From Armatimonadota bacterium (GTDB taxonomy: Bacteria > Armatimonadota > JAAZEB01), in the NCBI GenBank assembly GCA_012512265.1, contig JAAZEM010000079.1:62001-126000 (forward strand): 64,000 bases of DNA. The letters are read 5' to 3'. Below are positions 9,160-17,307 of the stretch, one piece after another; within the stretch, counting starts at the first letter, position 1; each line of letters starts with the position of its first letter. Below the pieces are notes generated by a model. The model made no database searches, had not been told where the DNA came from, and worked only from the letters and a program-made list of their open reading frames with translations. A program made the position numbers and the translations under genes.

Positions 9160-10206
9160 GTGATCGTCGTTTTGAAGAAAAACGCAACGGAAGCGGATCT
9201 GCACACGTTATCGGAGGAGATCGAAAAGCGTGGTTACCAGGTGCACCTATCGCGCGGGGTCGAGCGCACGCTCGTCGGCTGCATCGGTGCGCCGGAAAAA
9301 GATAAGGACCTGCTGGCGGACCAGTTCGCTGCCTTCCCCTTCGTGGAGGATGTGGTCCGGATCCTGAAGCCATATAAGATTGTCAACCGCGAGTTCCAGC
9401 CAGAGCGCTCGCAGATACGCATCGGGAATGTAGTGGTCGGCGGTGATGCGCTGGTCATCATGGCGGGACCGTGCTCTGTGGAGAGCCGGGAGCAGCTTCT
9501 AGAGACGGCTCACGGCGCGAAGGCCGCAGGGGCGCACATCTTGCGCGGAGGCGCGTTCAAGCCGAGCACGTCGCCCTACTCCTTCCACGGCCTTGGGGAA
9601 GAGGGGCTGAAGCTTCTCGCCGAGGCAAGGGCTGCGACGGGCCTGCCGATCATCACGGAGGTCATGGATACGCGCGATGTCGAGCTGGTCGCGCGGTATG
9701 CCGACTGCCTGCAGGTGGGCACGCGCAACATGGCCAACTTCTCGCTGTTGCGCGAGCTCGGCGAGGTGCGCAAGCCCGTGATGCTGAAGCGCGGGATGTC
9801 AGCAACGCTTGAGGAGTGGCTCCAGGCTGCGGAGTACATCGCTTCCCGAGGCAACTACGAGATCATCCTGTGCGAGCGGGGCATCCGCACCTTCGAGCCG
9901 TACACCCGGAACACCTTCGATATCAGCGCGATTCCGGCATGCCGGGAGCTCTCGCACCTGCCCATCGTGGCGGATCCGAGCCATGCCACGGGCAAGCGCA
10001 CGTTGGTGCCGGCTGTGGTCAAGGCCGCTATTGCCGCCGGCGCCGATGGCGTGATGGTGGAGGTGCACTCCCGGCCAGAGCGTGCCCTCAAGGATGGACC
10101 CCAGGCACTGACGCTCATCGAGTTCGCCCAGTTGATGCGGGATCTGGAGCCGTTCGCGGCGGCTGCTGGCCGGCCGCTGAAGCAGGGCGAAGCCGAAACG
10201 GAATAG
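9160..10206 (+). CDS. aroF: 3-deoxy-7-phosphoheptulonate (DAHP) synthase, type I-beta with N-terminal regulatory domain
   Basis: First enzyme of the shikimate pathway: phosphoenolpyruvate plus erythrose-4-phosphate to DAHP. Residues 1-70 are the ferredoxin-like domain that, in the Thermotoga-type enzyme, gives feedback control by Tyr or Phe. The catalytic barrel shows MAGPCSVES, GGAFKPSTSPYSFHG, VGTRNMANF, VMLKRGMSAT, VADPSHATGKR and MVEVHS, which include the PEP-binding and metal-binding residues of the family. GTG at 9160 has GGGAGG 8 bp upstream and gives 348 residues, close to the family norm; the open frame extends upstream to 9061 without a good start. It lies in the aromatic block between hisC and tyrA. 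Confidence 0.95.
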   Translation: MIVVLKKNATEADLHTLSEEIEKRGYQVHLSRGVERTLVGCIGAPEKDKDLLADQFAAFPFVEDVVRILKPYKIVNREFQPERSQIRIGNVVVGGDALVIMAGPCSVESREQLLETAHGAKAAGAHILRGGAFKPSTSPYSFHGLGEEGLKLLAEARAATGLPIITEVMDTRDVELVARYADCLQVGTRNMANFSLLRELGEVRKPVMLKRGMSATLEEWLQAAEYIASRGNYEIILCERGIRTFEPYTRNTFDISAIPACRELSHLPIVADPSHATGKRTLVPAVVKAAIAAGADGVMVEVHSRPERALKDGPQALTLIEFAQLMRDLEPFAAAAGRPLKQGEAETE

Positions 10207-10240
10207 GCGCTTCGCCAAAGAGCAGATACGGCCGCGAGAG

Positions 10241-10274
10241 GGCGGATGGGATATCGCGCGGTGCCCTATCCGCC
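10241..10274 (+). other. Hairpin between aroF and tyrA
   Basis: GGCGGATGGG pairs with CCCTATCCGCC (one bulge) around a 13-nt loop, 34 bp after the aroF stop and 147 bp before tyrA. It could terminate or attenuate transcription within the block; no U-run is visible. Confidence 0.4.
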
Positions 10275-10421
10275 ACTCTCCCCGGCCGGGGGCCGGCCTG
10301 GTCCCGCGCGCGTCTATCCGCCTGAAAACGCGCCCGATAGAGAGCAGCTGCTCCTCAGGAGCTCGCGAGGCCGATCTGACCGGGCAGGCCGCGCGTGGCG
10401 AGTGACTCCTTCCTGCACACT

Positions 10422-11285
10422 ATGGCATACTCATCTATTTGCATCATTGGCATGGGTCTGCTTGGCGGTTCGCTCGGCATGGCTTTGAAGCAGCGCGGGC
10501 TTGCCCGGCGGGTGGTGGGCGTCGCCCGACGCCCGGAGGCGTTGGAGCGCGCCCGGGAGCTTGGCTCCATCGACGAGGGCGGGTTGGATGCCACAGCAGC
10601 GGTAGCCGGCGCGGATCTCACCTTTCTCTGTGTGCCGGTTCTCGCCATCACCAGGCTCCTGCCTCTCCTTGCGCCGCATGTGCGCGCCGGAGGCGTGGTT
10701 ACCGACGTGGGCAGCACGAAGACCGCCATTGTGGACGCGGGCGAGAGCGTGTTGCCCGGCCGCTTCCTCGGGGGACATCCGATGGCCGGCTCGGAGCAGG
10801 CAGGCATCGAGGGGGCGGACCCGCTTCTCTTCGAGGGCGCCACATGGGCGCTTACCCCCGGGGAGGCTTCCGCGCCGGTGGAGCCGCTCTCCGAGTTGAT
10901 CACTGGATTGGGTGCCCGACCGCTTCTTCTTCCGCCCGAGGAGCATGACCGGGCCGTCGCGGCTACCAGCCACCTGCCCCATGCCACGGCGGCGGCGCTG
11001 GCCCGGGTGGTTGCGGACGCGCTTGGGGAGGCTGAGGCGGCGCCCCGGCTTGCCGCCGGCTCGTATCGCGATACTACGCGCGTTGCCGCGAGCAGCCCAG
11101 AGCTGTGGCGCGACGTGTGCCTGACCAATCGGGAGCCGATCCTCGCCGCGCTTGGCCGGATGCAGGGCTACCTGGCGGAGCTGGCGGAGGCCCTTCGGCA
11201 AGACGACGTGGTGGCGGTCGAACGCTTCTTCCGCCAGGGAAGAGAGGCGAAGGCGCGCATGGAGAGCGCGCGCCGGAAAGGATAG
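10422..11285 (+). CDS. tyrA: Prephenate (or arogenate) dehydrogenase
   Basis: NAD(P)-dependent oxidative decarboxylation of prephenate (or arogenate) towards tyrosine. The N-terminal Rossmann motif is IGMGLLGGSLG; FLCVPV and DVGSTK follow; GGHPMAGSEQAG carries the catalytic His; TSHLPHATAAAL is the conserved C-terminal helical segment. ATG 10422 puts the dinucleotide motif right at the N-terminus as usual, while GTG 10395 would add nine residues. 287 residues, no ACT domain. The aroA start lies 5 bp after the stop, so the two genes are surely co-transcribed. Confidence 0.94.
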   Translation: MAYSSICIIGMGLLGGSLGMALKQRGLARRVVGVARRPEALERARELGSIDEGGLDATAAVAGADLTFLCVPVLAITRLLPLLAPHVRAGGVVTDVGSTKTAIVDAGESVLPGRFLGGHPMAGSEQAGIEGADPLLFEGATWALTPGEASAPVEPLSELITGLGARPLLLPPEEHDRAVAATSHLPHATAAALARVVADALGEAEAAPRLAAGSYRDTTRVAASSPELWRDVCLTNREPILAALGRMQGYLAELAEALRQDDVVAVERFFRQGREAKARMESARRKG

Positions 11286-11290
11286 TTGGT

Positions 11291-12607
11291 TTGGCGTCAC
11301 TCCGCATTCCCACCGCTGGACCCCTTCAGGGCGCGGCGCGGGTGCCCGGCGATAAGTCGATCTCCCACCGCGCCGTGATGCTTGGCGCTCTGGCCGAGGG
11401 GGTCACCGAGATCGAGGGGTTCCTCCCAGGGGCCGATTGCCTTAGCACCATCGCCTGCTTCCGCGCGCTCGGCATTCAGATCGAGCAGCCGGATCCGACT
11501 CGCGTCATCGTCCATGGCGCTGGCGAGGCCGGCCTGCAAGAGCCGGAGGATCTGCTCTACGTGGGCAACTCGGGCACCACGCTCTACCTCACCCTGGGTG
11601 TGCTCGCCGGGCAGGCATTCACCAGCGTTTTGACCGGGGACTCCTCGATTCGGCGGCGTCCGGTGCAGCGCGTGGGGATCCCACTCCGCCAAATGGGGGC
11701 CACGATCCTGGCGCGTCGGGATGGCACGCTCCCGCCGGTCACGATCCGGGGCGGGGCCCTCCAACCGATCACCTACACGCTTCCATCGGCAAGCGCCCAG
11801 GTGAAGTCCGCCGTCCTCCTGGCCGGGCTGTTCGCCGAGGGCGTCACCACCGCCATCTCGCCGGCGGTTAGCCGAGACCATACCGAGCGGATGCTACGCG
11901 GCTTCGGCGCCGACGTGCGCGTTGAGGGGATGCGCGCCTCCGTGCGCGGGCCGGCGCGGCTGCGCGCCCAACCGGTCTCCGTTCCGGGAGACATCTCTTC
12001 GGCGGCTTTCCTCCTGGTGGCGGGCTGCATCGTGCCGGGTTCCGAGATCCTGGTCGAAAGCGTGGGGATCAACCCAACGCGTTCCGGCATTGTGGACGCG
12101 CTTCAGGCGATGGGCGCGCGCATCACGGTGGAGCGCGAGAGAGAGGTGGCCGGCGAGCCGGTGGCCGACTTGCGCGTCTGCGCTTCCGAGCTGCGGGGCA
12201 CGTCTCTGGCCGGCGCGATCATCCCTCGCCTCATCGACGAGATCCCGATCCTCGCTGTGGCTGCGGCGTGCGCTACCGGTGATACGGTGATCCGCGACGC
12301 GGGCGCGCTCCGGATCAAGGAGACCGACCGGATTGCGACGACGGCGGCACTCTTGCGCGCCTACGGCGTGGCCGTGGATGTGCTGGAGGATGGCATGGTG
12401 GTGCACGGGGCTGGAGACCCGCGTGCCCTGAAGGGAGCTGAGATCGACAGCGAGGGTGACCATCGCATCGCCATGGCGGGCGCGGTGGCGGCTCTCGCCG
12501 CGATGGGGGAGAGCGTGATCCGCGGCGCAGAGTGCGTCGATGTCTCTTTCCCCGGCTTTGCGGAGCGGCTCCGGCAACTGGGGGCCGCTGTGGGAGAAGG
12601 TGAATGA
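11291..12607 (+). CDS. aroA: 3-phosphoshikimate 1-carboxyvinyltransferase (EPSP synthase)
   Basis: Joins PEP to shikimate-3-phosphate in the sixth step of the shikimate pathway. Conserved motifs in order: PGDKSISHRAVMLGALAEG, VGNSGTT, RRRPVQRVG, ASAQVKSAVLLAGL, PGDISSAAFLL, IKETDRI and GDHRIAMAG. TTG at 11291 is the best start: AAAGGA lies 9 bp upstream and the gene begins 5 bp after tyrA. The longer open frame back to 11105 overlaps tyrA and is not coding. 438 residues, a normal length. The stop overlaps the ATG of the next gene by 4 bp. Confidence 0.95.
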   Translation: MASLRIPTAGPLQGAARVPGDKSISHRAVMLGALAEGVTEIEGFLPGADCLSTIACFRALGIQIEQPDPTRVIVHGAGEAGLQEPEDLLYVGNSGTTLYLTLGVLAGQAFTSVLTGDSSIRRRPVQRVGIPLRQMGATILARRDGTLPPVTIRGGALQPITYTLPSASAQVKSAVLLAGLFAEGVTTAISPAVSRDHTERMLRGFGADVRVEGMRASVRGPARLRAQPVSVPGDISSAAFLLVAGCIVPGSEILVESVGINPTRSGIVDALQAMGARITVEREREVAGEPVADLRVCASELRGTSLAGAIIPRLIDEIPILAVAAACATGDTVIRDAGALRIKETDRIATTAALLRAYGVAVDVLEDGMVVHGAGDPRALKGAEIDSEGDHRIAMAGAVAALAAMGESVIRGAECVDVSFPGFAERLRQLGAAVGEGE

Positions 12608-13275
12608 GGCAGAACCACAGTGCGATCCACTATTGGCTTGCGTGTGAGGGCGTTCGCTGCCTCTGTCGCCTCCTGGGCGGGATTGAGGTGCTCGGGCGCG
12701 AGAACTTCCCCGAGTCCTCGCGGCTGATCGTCGTCTCCAATCACCTCAGCCATCTGGACCCGCCACTCATCGGCGGAGTGGTGCCGTGGTACACGCACTG
12801 CATGGCGAAAGAGGAGCTGTTCAAGACGCCGTTCATCGGGTGGTGGTGCCGGTGCGTGGGCGCGTTTCCGGTGAAGCGGGGAGCGGCGGACCGCCAGGCA
12901 CTGCGCACGGCGTTGCAGGTGCTGGAGATGGGGCGCCCCCTGGTGCTCTTCCCGGAAGGCCGGCGCAGCAAGGATGGCCGGCTTCAGCCGGGCGAAGAGG
13001 GCGTTGGCCTCATTGCTCTTCGCTCACGCGTGCCGATCATCCCGATTGGGATCGCGGGCTCCCAGAGCATTCTCCCGCCTGGCAGCATCCGCTTCCGGCG
13101 CGGCCACGTGACGATTCGGATCGGCAAGCCGTTCACGCTGGATGACCTTTACGGTCAGACGGGCCGGCCCGCCGTTATCGAGGCGACCCGGCGCGTGATG
13201 GCCGAGATCGCCTCGCTCCTGCCCCCGGAGCATCAACCCGCGGATGGGATTCCCAGGACCATCTCCGTCGCGTAG
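12604..13275 (+). CDS. plsC: 1-acyl-sn-glycerol-3-phosphate acyltransferase
   Basis: Membrane-associated acyltransferase making phosphatidic acid from lysophosphatidic acid. It has the family HX4D box in NHLSHLDPP (about residues 43-51), and VKRGAADRQALRTA and LFPEGRRSKDG as the later acceptor-binding motifs. 223 residues, normal. Its ATG overlaps the aroA stop (ATGA), so it is translationally coupled to the aromatic genes. In many bacteria the similar place holds cmk-plsC; cmk is absent here. Confidence 0.92.
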   Translation: MRQNHSAIHYWLACEGVRCLCRLLGGIEVLGRENFPESSRLIVVSNHLSHLDPPLIGGVVPWYTHCMAKEELFKTPFIGWWCRCVGAFPVKRGAADRQALRTALQVLEMGRPLVLFPEGRRSKDGRLQPGEEGVGLIALRSRVPIIPIGIAGSQSILPPGSIRFRRGHVTIRIGKPFTLDDLYGQTGRPAVIEATRRVMAEIASLLPPEHQPADGIPRTISVA

Positions 13276-13323
13276 GCTTCCCATCCCCTGCGCGTGGAGC
13301 ACCGGGGTCATAAGACGGGCAGC

Positions 13324-13572
13324 TTACACCCGATAGAGATCTGGCTTGAAGCCGAGAGCCTCGATGGTGGCAAGCACAGCCTCGCGGTCGGCGGTGCCAA
13401 CCCACACCTGGAGATCCTCCGGTTGGTCGATGAAATCGATCTCCTTCTCGCGGAGCGCTTCCTTGATGCGCTCCAGTTTCGCGCTGCGCTCCGCGTCGGT
13501 GCCGTTCAGCGAGTCGCCGTGCAGCACGATCATCTCGGTCATCTCCAGCACTTCTGGCGGTTTTCTAGCCAT
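13324..13572 (-). CDS. Small conserved-looking hypothetical protein, 82 residues
   Basis: Not recognised. The true start is ATG at 13572, with GGAGG six bases upstream; the longer frame upstream is Pro/Arg-rich non-coding translation. The protein is acidic and mixed alpha-beta: an N-terminal MARKPPEVLEMTEMIVL, a KLERIKEALREKEIDFI helix, then DLQVWVGTADREAVLATIEAL. This looks like a compact ferredoxin-like fold without Cys or metal motifs. It stands alone, convergent with plsC (48 bp between the stops). Confidence 0.72.
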   Translation of the reverse strand: MARKPPEVLEMTEMIVLHGDSLNGTDAERSAKLERIKEALREKEIDFIDQPEDLQVWVGTADREAVLATIEALGFKPDLYRV

Positions 13573-13889
13573 GCACTCCTCCCATGCCAGGGGCTCAGGG
13601 CGCCCGGCATGACCGGCTCCGCTTCCCTGGCGCGGGCCACGACGGCCCGTTCCTGAACCCCATTCGCCCCGTAGCCAAGGCTCTCCTGCGCGCCACGGGG
13701 CGGGGCGTGGAGAGCGCCTGGGGGTTCTGGGGCACGGGGTCTCCATCCCCGGTGTACGGGCCGTGATGCCCGCAACGGGCAGGCGACCGGCGGATGCGCG
13801 TCGAAGATTCTTTTTGCCGGCAGCCTTTCTGAAAGCCACGATGCTCTCTTTGCTTGGCGCTGCCGGCTACGGGAAGGAGTGAGAGTGGC
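13573..13889. other. Divergent intergenic region
   Basis: It separates the small orphan gene (minus) from the oxidoreductase (plus). It is GC-rich with short frames on both strands that look non-coding. No promoter close to consensus was found. Confidence 0.4.
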
Positions 13890-14918
13890 ATGGAGGAGTT
13901 GGGTTTTGGTATTATCGGTTGTGGTGTGAACGCTCCCTGGCACGTCGCCGGGATCAAGGCCGCTCGAGGTGCGCGGCTTGCCGCCGTGTGCGACATCATC
14001 CCAGAGAAGGCACAGGAGTTCGCGGCAAAGCATGGGGCGCCTCGTTGGTACGTCGATTACCATGAGATGCTGGAGAACCCGGAGATTGACGTGGTGTGCA
14101 TCTGCACGCCCAGTGGTCTCCATGGGGAACCGACGATTGCGGCCGCCAAGGCGGGAAAACACGTTCTTTGCGAAAAGCCGCTGGAAGTGACCCGCGAGAA
14201 GATGGATGCCATGATCGCGGCCTGCCGCGGCGCTGGGGTGAAGCTAGGCGGTATCTTCCAGCGCAGGACCTACCCAACCATCCAGGCGGTTCGCCGCATG
14301 ATCCAGGACGGCAAGTTCGGCAAGATGGTGCTGGGCGATGCCTACCTGAAGTATTACCGCTCGCCGGAGTACTACAAGAGCGCCGGCTGGCGGGGCACCT
14401 GGGAGCTGGATGGCGGTGGCGCGCTGATGAACCAAGGGGTGCATGGGATCGACGAGATCCTCTGGCTGATGGGCCCGGTCAAGAGCGTCTTCGCGCGCTG
14501 CGATCACCTGGTTCGCGACATCGAGGTGGAGGATACGGCCGTCATCCTGGTCGAGTACGAGAGCGGTGCCTACGGCATCATCGAGGGCACGACGAGCGTC
14601 TATCCGGGCATGTCCACCCGCGTGGAGGTGCATGGCGAGCTCGGCACCGCCATCATCGACGAGGCGAAGATCACCACGCTGAAGTTCCTCGGCGAGGAGG
14701 TGGACGCAGTCGCGAGTGAAGCGGACGATACCGGCGTCGCGTCCGACCCGCGTGCTATCGCCACCCATGGCCACGAGGTGCTCGTTCAGGACATGGTGGA
14801 TGCGATCTTGGAGGATCGCGAGCCGATGATCCCTGGCGAGGAGCACCGCAAGGCGGTCGATCTGATCCTGGCAATCTACGAATCGGCGCGGACGCGCAAG
14901 GAGGTCTACCTCTCCTAG
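13890..14918 (+). CDS. Gfo/Idh/MocA family oxidoreductase
   Basis: NAD(P)-dependent sugar or cyclitol dehydrogenase. The N-terminal Rossmann motif is IGCGVNAPWH, followed by VCICTPSGLH and the family signature HVLCEKPLEV with the catalytic-site Lys. The C-terminal alpha/beta domain includes GGGALMNQGVHGIDEILWL, whose His is the typical active-site residue. ATG 13890 has AAGGAG 10 bp upstream; the open frame back to 13854 has no better start. 342 residues. It stands alone and ends at a strong terminator. Substrate unknown. Confidence 0.92.
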   Translation: MEELGFGIIGCGVNAPWHVAGIKAARGARLAAVCDIIPEKAQEFAAKHGAPRWYVDYHEMLENPEIDVVCICTPSGLHGEPTIAAAKAGKHVLCEKPLEVTREKMDAMIAACRGAGVKLGGIFQRRTYPTIQAVRRMIQDGKFGKMVLGDAYLKYYRSPEYYKSAGWRGTWELDGGGALMNQGVHGIDEILWLMGPVKSVFARCDHLVRDIEVEDTAVILVEYESGAYGIIEGTTSVYPGMSTRVEVHGELGTAIIDEAKITTLKFLGEEVDAVASEADDTGVASDPRAIATHGHEVLVQDMVDAILEDREPMIPGEEHRKAVDLILAIYESARTRKEVYLS

Positions 14919-14949
14919 AGCGAGGGTACGACACATCCCCTGATCACGG

Positions 14950-14977
14950 AACGGCCCCTGGTATCCCAGGGGCCGTT
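14950..14977. terminator. Bidirectional hairpin terminator between convergent genes
   Basis: Perfect 12-bp stem (14950-14961 with 14966-14977) and TATC loop, with AA before and TT after the stem. It lies between the oxidoreductase stop and the stop of the minus-strand GH18-like gene, so it can serve both. Confidence 0.75.
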
Positions 14978-15009
14978 TCCAATCAAGCGCCGGTTATGGC
15001 CTGGCTTTC

Positions 15010-16194
15010 CTACGGGCGCGACGCCGTTTGTGCGGGCCGGCTGCGCCCGGTGGCGATATCGATCACGTCCCAGAGCGAGGCGTCTTCCTGGCCCATCCGC
15101 CAGAAGCCGACGGAGCAGACGCCATACTTCTCGGCCAGCCGGGTCAGCTTTGCGCGTATCGTCTCGGAATCATCAAAGTGGACGAGGTGGCTGTGCCCGC
15201 TGCTGTCTTTGTAGGCCAGCCGCTTGGTCAGCGTTTCCTCATCGAAGATGACGCGTGGATTGTACTGGGCAAGGATCGCCTGCAGCCTAGCCGCGTTGGG
15301 ATGGGTTCGCTTCCCCGTCTTCAGATCGTAGTCACGCCCGTAGACGCCGATGCCGATCATGAACTTGGAGGGCTCCATGCTGCGCATCGCAATGCGCGCT
15401 GCGCTCTCTAGGTAGTGGATTGGACTATGCGGGGTGCGCCCGGGTCCGAAGGTGTAGGTCATCGGCATCAGGCTATCGGCGTGTTGCGCGAGCAGGTCAT
15501 AGTCGAGGCCCGGGCTGGGCGCGCCCTCCCAGGTGACATCCAGGGCGATGCTCAGCTCCTTGCCGCGCGCGTGCAGCTTCTCGGCGAGCTCCTTGACGAA
15601 GGCGTGGTAGCCGTGGCGATGGCCGGCACGCACGCCTTCAAAGTCGAGATCGACCCCGTCGTCGCCCTTCTTCTCGACGAAGGCGACGATGCGGTCGATG
15701 GCGGCAGTCCGCCGCGCGGCGGTGCTCAGGATGCTGGAGAGCACGGCGCGATCAAAGTCGCGATTGATGACGCAGGAGTAGACTTTCTTGCCGGCGGCAT
15801 GCACGATCTGGCGCACTTCGTCGTTGCGCTGGAAATCGGGCGCCTCCTTCAGGTTGCCGTTGCCATCGACCGCCAGCCATTGGCCGGCGATGATATCGAC
15901 CGCGCCCACATAGCGGCGCACCGCCTCGAAGCTATCGTCAGCATAAGGAACGTAATAGGCCTTCACTGTGCGCAGAATCGGCTGCGTGGCGGACGGGGCC
16001 TCTGGGGTTTCTGCCGGCGGAACCGGAAGCAGCATGGGTGGCATGACAAAAGGGGATACGGCCGTCTTTGCCTGGGGAGCGACCGGCTCAAGGGGGAGTA
16101 GATCGGCTTCGGGAGACTCCTTCAGTTCATCGCCCTGGAGGGGCAGGAGCGGAGCGAAAAGCATCAAGCAGATGGCCAATAGGGTATAGGGCAC
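15010..16194 (-). CDS. Exported glycoside hydrolase family 18-like protein
   Basis: Chitinase/peptidoglycan-hydrolase-like barrel. Residues 1-21 are a signal peptide. A Pro-rich linker (about 25-72) leads to the catalytic domain (about 75-385). The GH18 box DxxDxDxE is complete in DGVDLDFEG, with the catalytic Glu near residue 186. Later core strands include DSLMPMTYTFGPG, MIGIGVYGRDYD and VGFWRMGQEDASLWDVI. The layout resembles YaaH-type GH18 enzymes acting on N-acetylglucosamine polymers. A candidate promoter lies about 250 bp upstream on the same strand. Confidence 0.88.
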   Translation of the reverse strand: MPYTLLAICLMLFAPLLPLQGDELKESPEADLLPLEPVAPQAKTAVSPFVMPPMLLPVPPAETPEAPSATQPILRTVKAYYVPYADDSFEAVRRYVGAVDIIAGQWLAVDGNGNLKEAPDFQRNDEVRQIVHAAGKKVYSCVINRDFDRAVLSSILSTAARRTAAIDRIVAFVEKKGDDGVDLDFEGVRAGHRHGYHAFVKELAEKLHARGKELSIALDVTWEGAPSPGLDYDLLAQHADSLMPMTYTFGPGRTPHSPIHYLESAARIAMRSMEPSKFMIGIGVYGRDYDLKTGKRTHPNAARLQAILAQYNPRVIFDEETLTKRLAYKDSSGHSHLVHFDDSETIRAKLTRLAEKYGVCSVGFWRMGQEDASLWDVIDIATGRSRPAQTASRP

Positions 16195-16443
16195 CGTTGT
16201 CCTCCTTCACACACATCAATCCACGCGGCGCTTCTCCTTGCTCTGCATCATCCGTGCGAATAGCGCGGATCCGCCTGCAGGGAGAGCCTCCGACAACGCG
16301 CTGCATCCCCTGGCGCCTGGAAAGGTGAGCTCGCTTTCCGGTGGAGCCCGGATACATCCGGCCAGCCTCATGCCCGACCTGGTGAGGGTTCGGCCAGGCA
16401 TCTGCTGCACCTGGCCTGGCGAAAGAGCCGACCGAATGTTGGT

Positions 16444-16473
16444 ATTTTATCAGAGGCGAGGAAGCGCCGTCAA
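16444..16473 (-). promoter_or_regulatory. Candidate promoter for the GH18-like gene
   Basis: On the minus strand: TTGACG, 18-bp spacer, TAAAAT. It overlaps the terminator hairpin of the upstream Spy-like gene, a compact terminator-promoter arrangement. Confidence 0.45.
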
Positions 16474-16495
16474 CCCCAGGTGAACGGCGCTTCCT
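16459..16495 (-). terminator. Hairpin after the Spy/CpxP-like gene
   Basis: Perfect 12-bp stem AGGAAGCGCCGT/ACGGCGCTTCCT with a 13-nt loop, starting 20 bp after the stop of the minus-strand gene. The run after the stem is only weakly U-rich. Confidence 0.6.
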
Positions 16496-16514
16496 GCTAC
16501 GAGAGGTCGGAGAA

Positions 16515-17117
16515 CTACGGATTGCCCTCTGCTGGGGGTGGCGCCATGGGCGGGGCCATGCCGCCCATCATGCCGCCCATGCCGCCCATCATGCCGCGGC
16601 ACTGTGGGCACTGGCCGGAGGCGTGAAGCGATGCCATCCGCTGGAATTGCTGCCGCTGCGCGGGCGTGAGCACCTGGAGCGCATCGACGTAGGCGCGCGA
16701 TTGGGTCAGCATGAACTCGGTGACCGCCTGCCCCAAGGCACGCACGGCTGTCTCGACGGCGCGCCGATCCGGGTCTGGACGGGTGAGCGCCTGCATCAGG
16801 TCGATGTGCGCCGCGTAGGCGTCGGCCAGGCGCCGGGCCATCTGCTTCTGATTCTCCGCGTGCAGCGAGGTCAGCCGGCTCACCTGGTCATCCGTCAGGT
16901 TCAGCATATCGCGGTGCATCAGGAGCAGGCGCACGGGTGCCATGACGGCGGCCATCGCCCCATGTCCGCCCCGGCCGGCCTGCGCCCGCGACATCGCCAT
17001 CATCGGGCACCCGCCTCTTGCCCCAGCTGGAGCCCCATGGCCCGGCGTAGGCTGCGGTGCGGCGTGCGCCGCGGTGACGGCCAGCATCATCGCGAGGATC
17101 GCACTTGATAGCCTCAT
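16515..17117 (-). CDS. Periplasmic Spy/CpxP-like LTXXQ protein, Met/Gly-rich
   Basis: Small exported helical protein. The signal peptide is MRLSSAILAMMLAVTAAHAA. The helical core carries two LTXXQ-type motifs, LTDDQVSRL and LTPAQRQQF, typical of Spy/CpxP chaperone or heavy-metal-resistance periplasmic proteins. The ends are Met/Gly/Pro-rich, with CPMM after the signal region and CPQC followed by repeated MGG units at the C-terminus, which could bind soft metals (inference). ATG 17117 with a GGAAGGGAAGG region upstream is the clear start; the longer frame to 17411 is not coding. About 200 residues. Confidence 0.82.
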   Translation of the reverse strand: MRLSSAILAMMLAVTAAHAAPQPTPGHGAPAGARGGCPMMAMSRAQAGRGGHGAMAAVMAPVRLLLMHRDMLNLTDDQVSRLTSLHAENQKQMARRLADAYAAHIDLMQALTRPDPDRRAVETAVRALGQAVTEFMLTQSRAYVDALQVLTPAQRQQFQRMASLHASGQCPQCRGMMGGMGGMMGGMAPPMAPPPAEGNP

Positions 17118-17307
17118 CTGCACCTTCCCTTCCAACGGGCGCATCCGGATCCCGAGCGCGTTCGCAAGCCGCGCGTCTGGCACAGGAAGCGCCATCAACC
17201 AGTGGGTCCGGTGCCTCCCTTTCCCCCCGGACGCGCATCCTAAACGAGGTGGTGTGCCTGCGGAGCCCGGGGCCTCACCGCAGCTCTGTTTCGCAAGCGA
17301 GCCGCGC

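Larger units (their letters stand above)
16195..16514. other. Intergenic region upstream of the GH18-like gene
   Basis: No gene seen. It holds the hairpin at 16459-16495 and a minus-strand promoter candidate at 16444-16473; the rest would be a 5' leader of about 240 nt. Confidence 0.4.
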
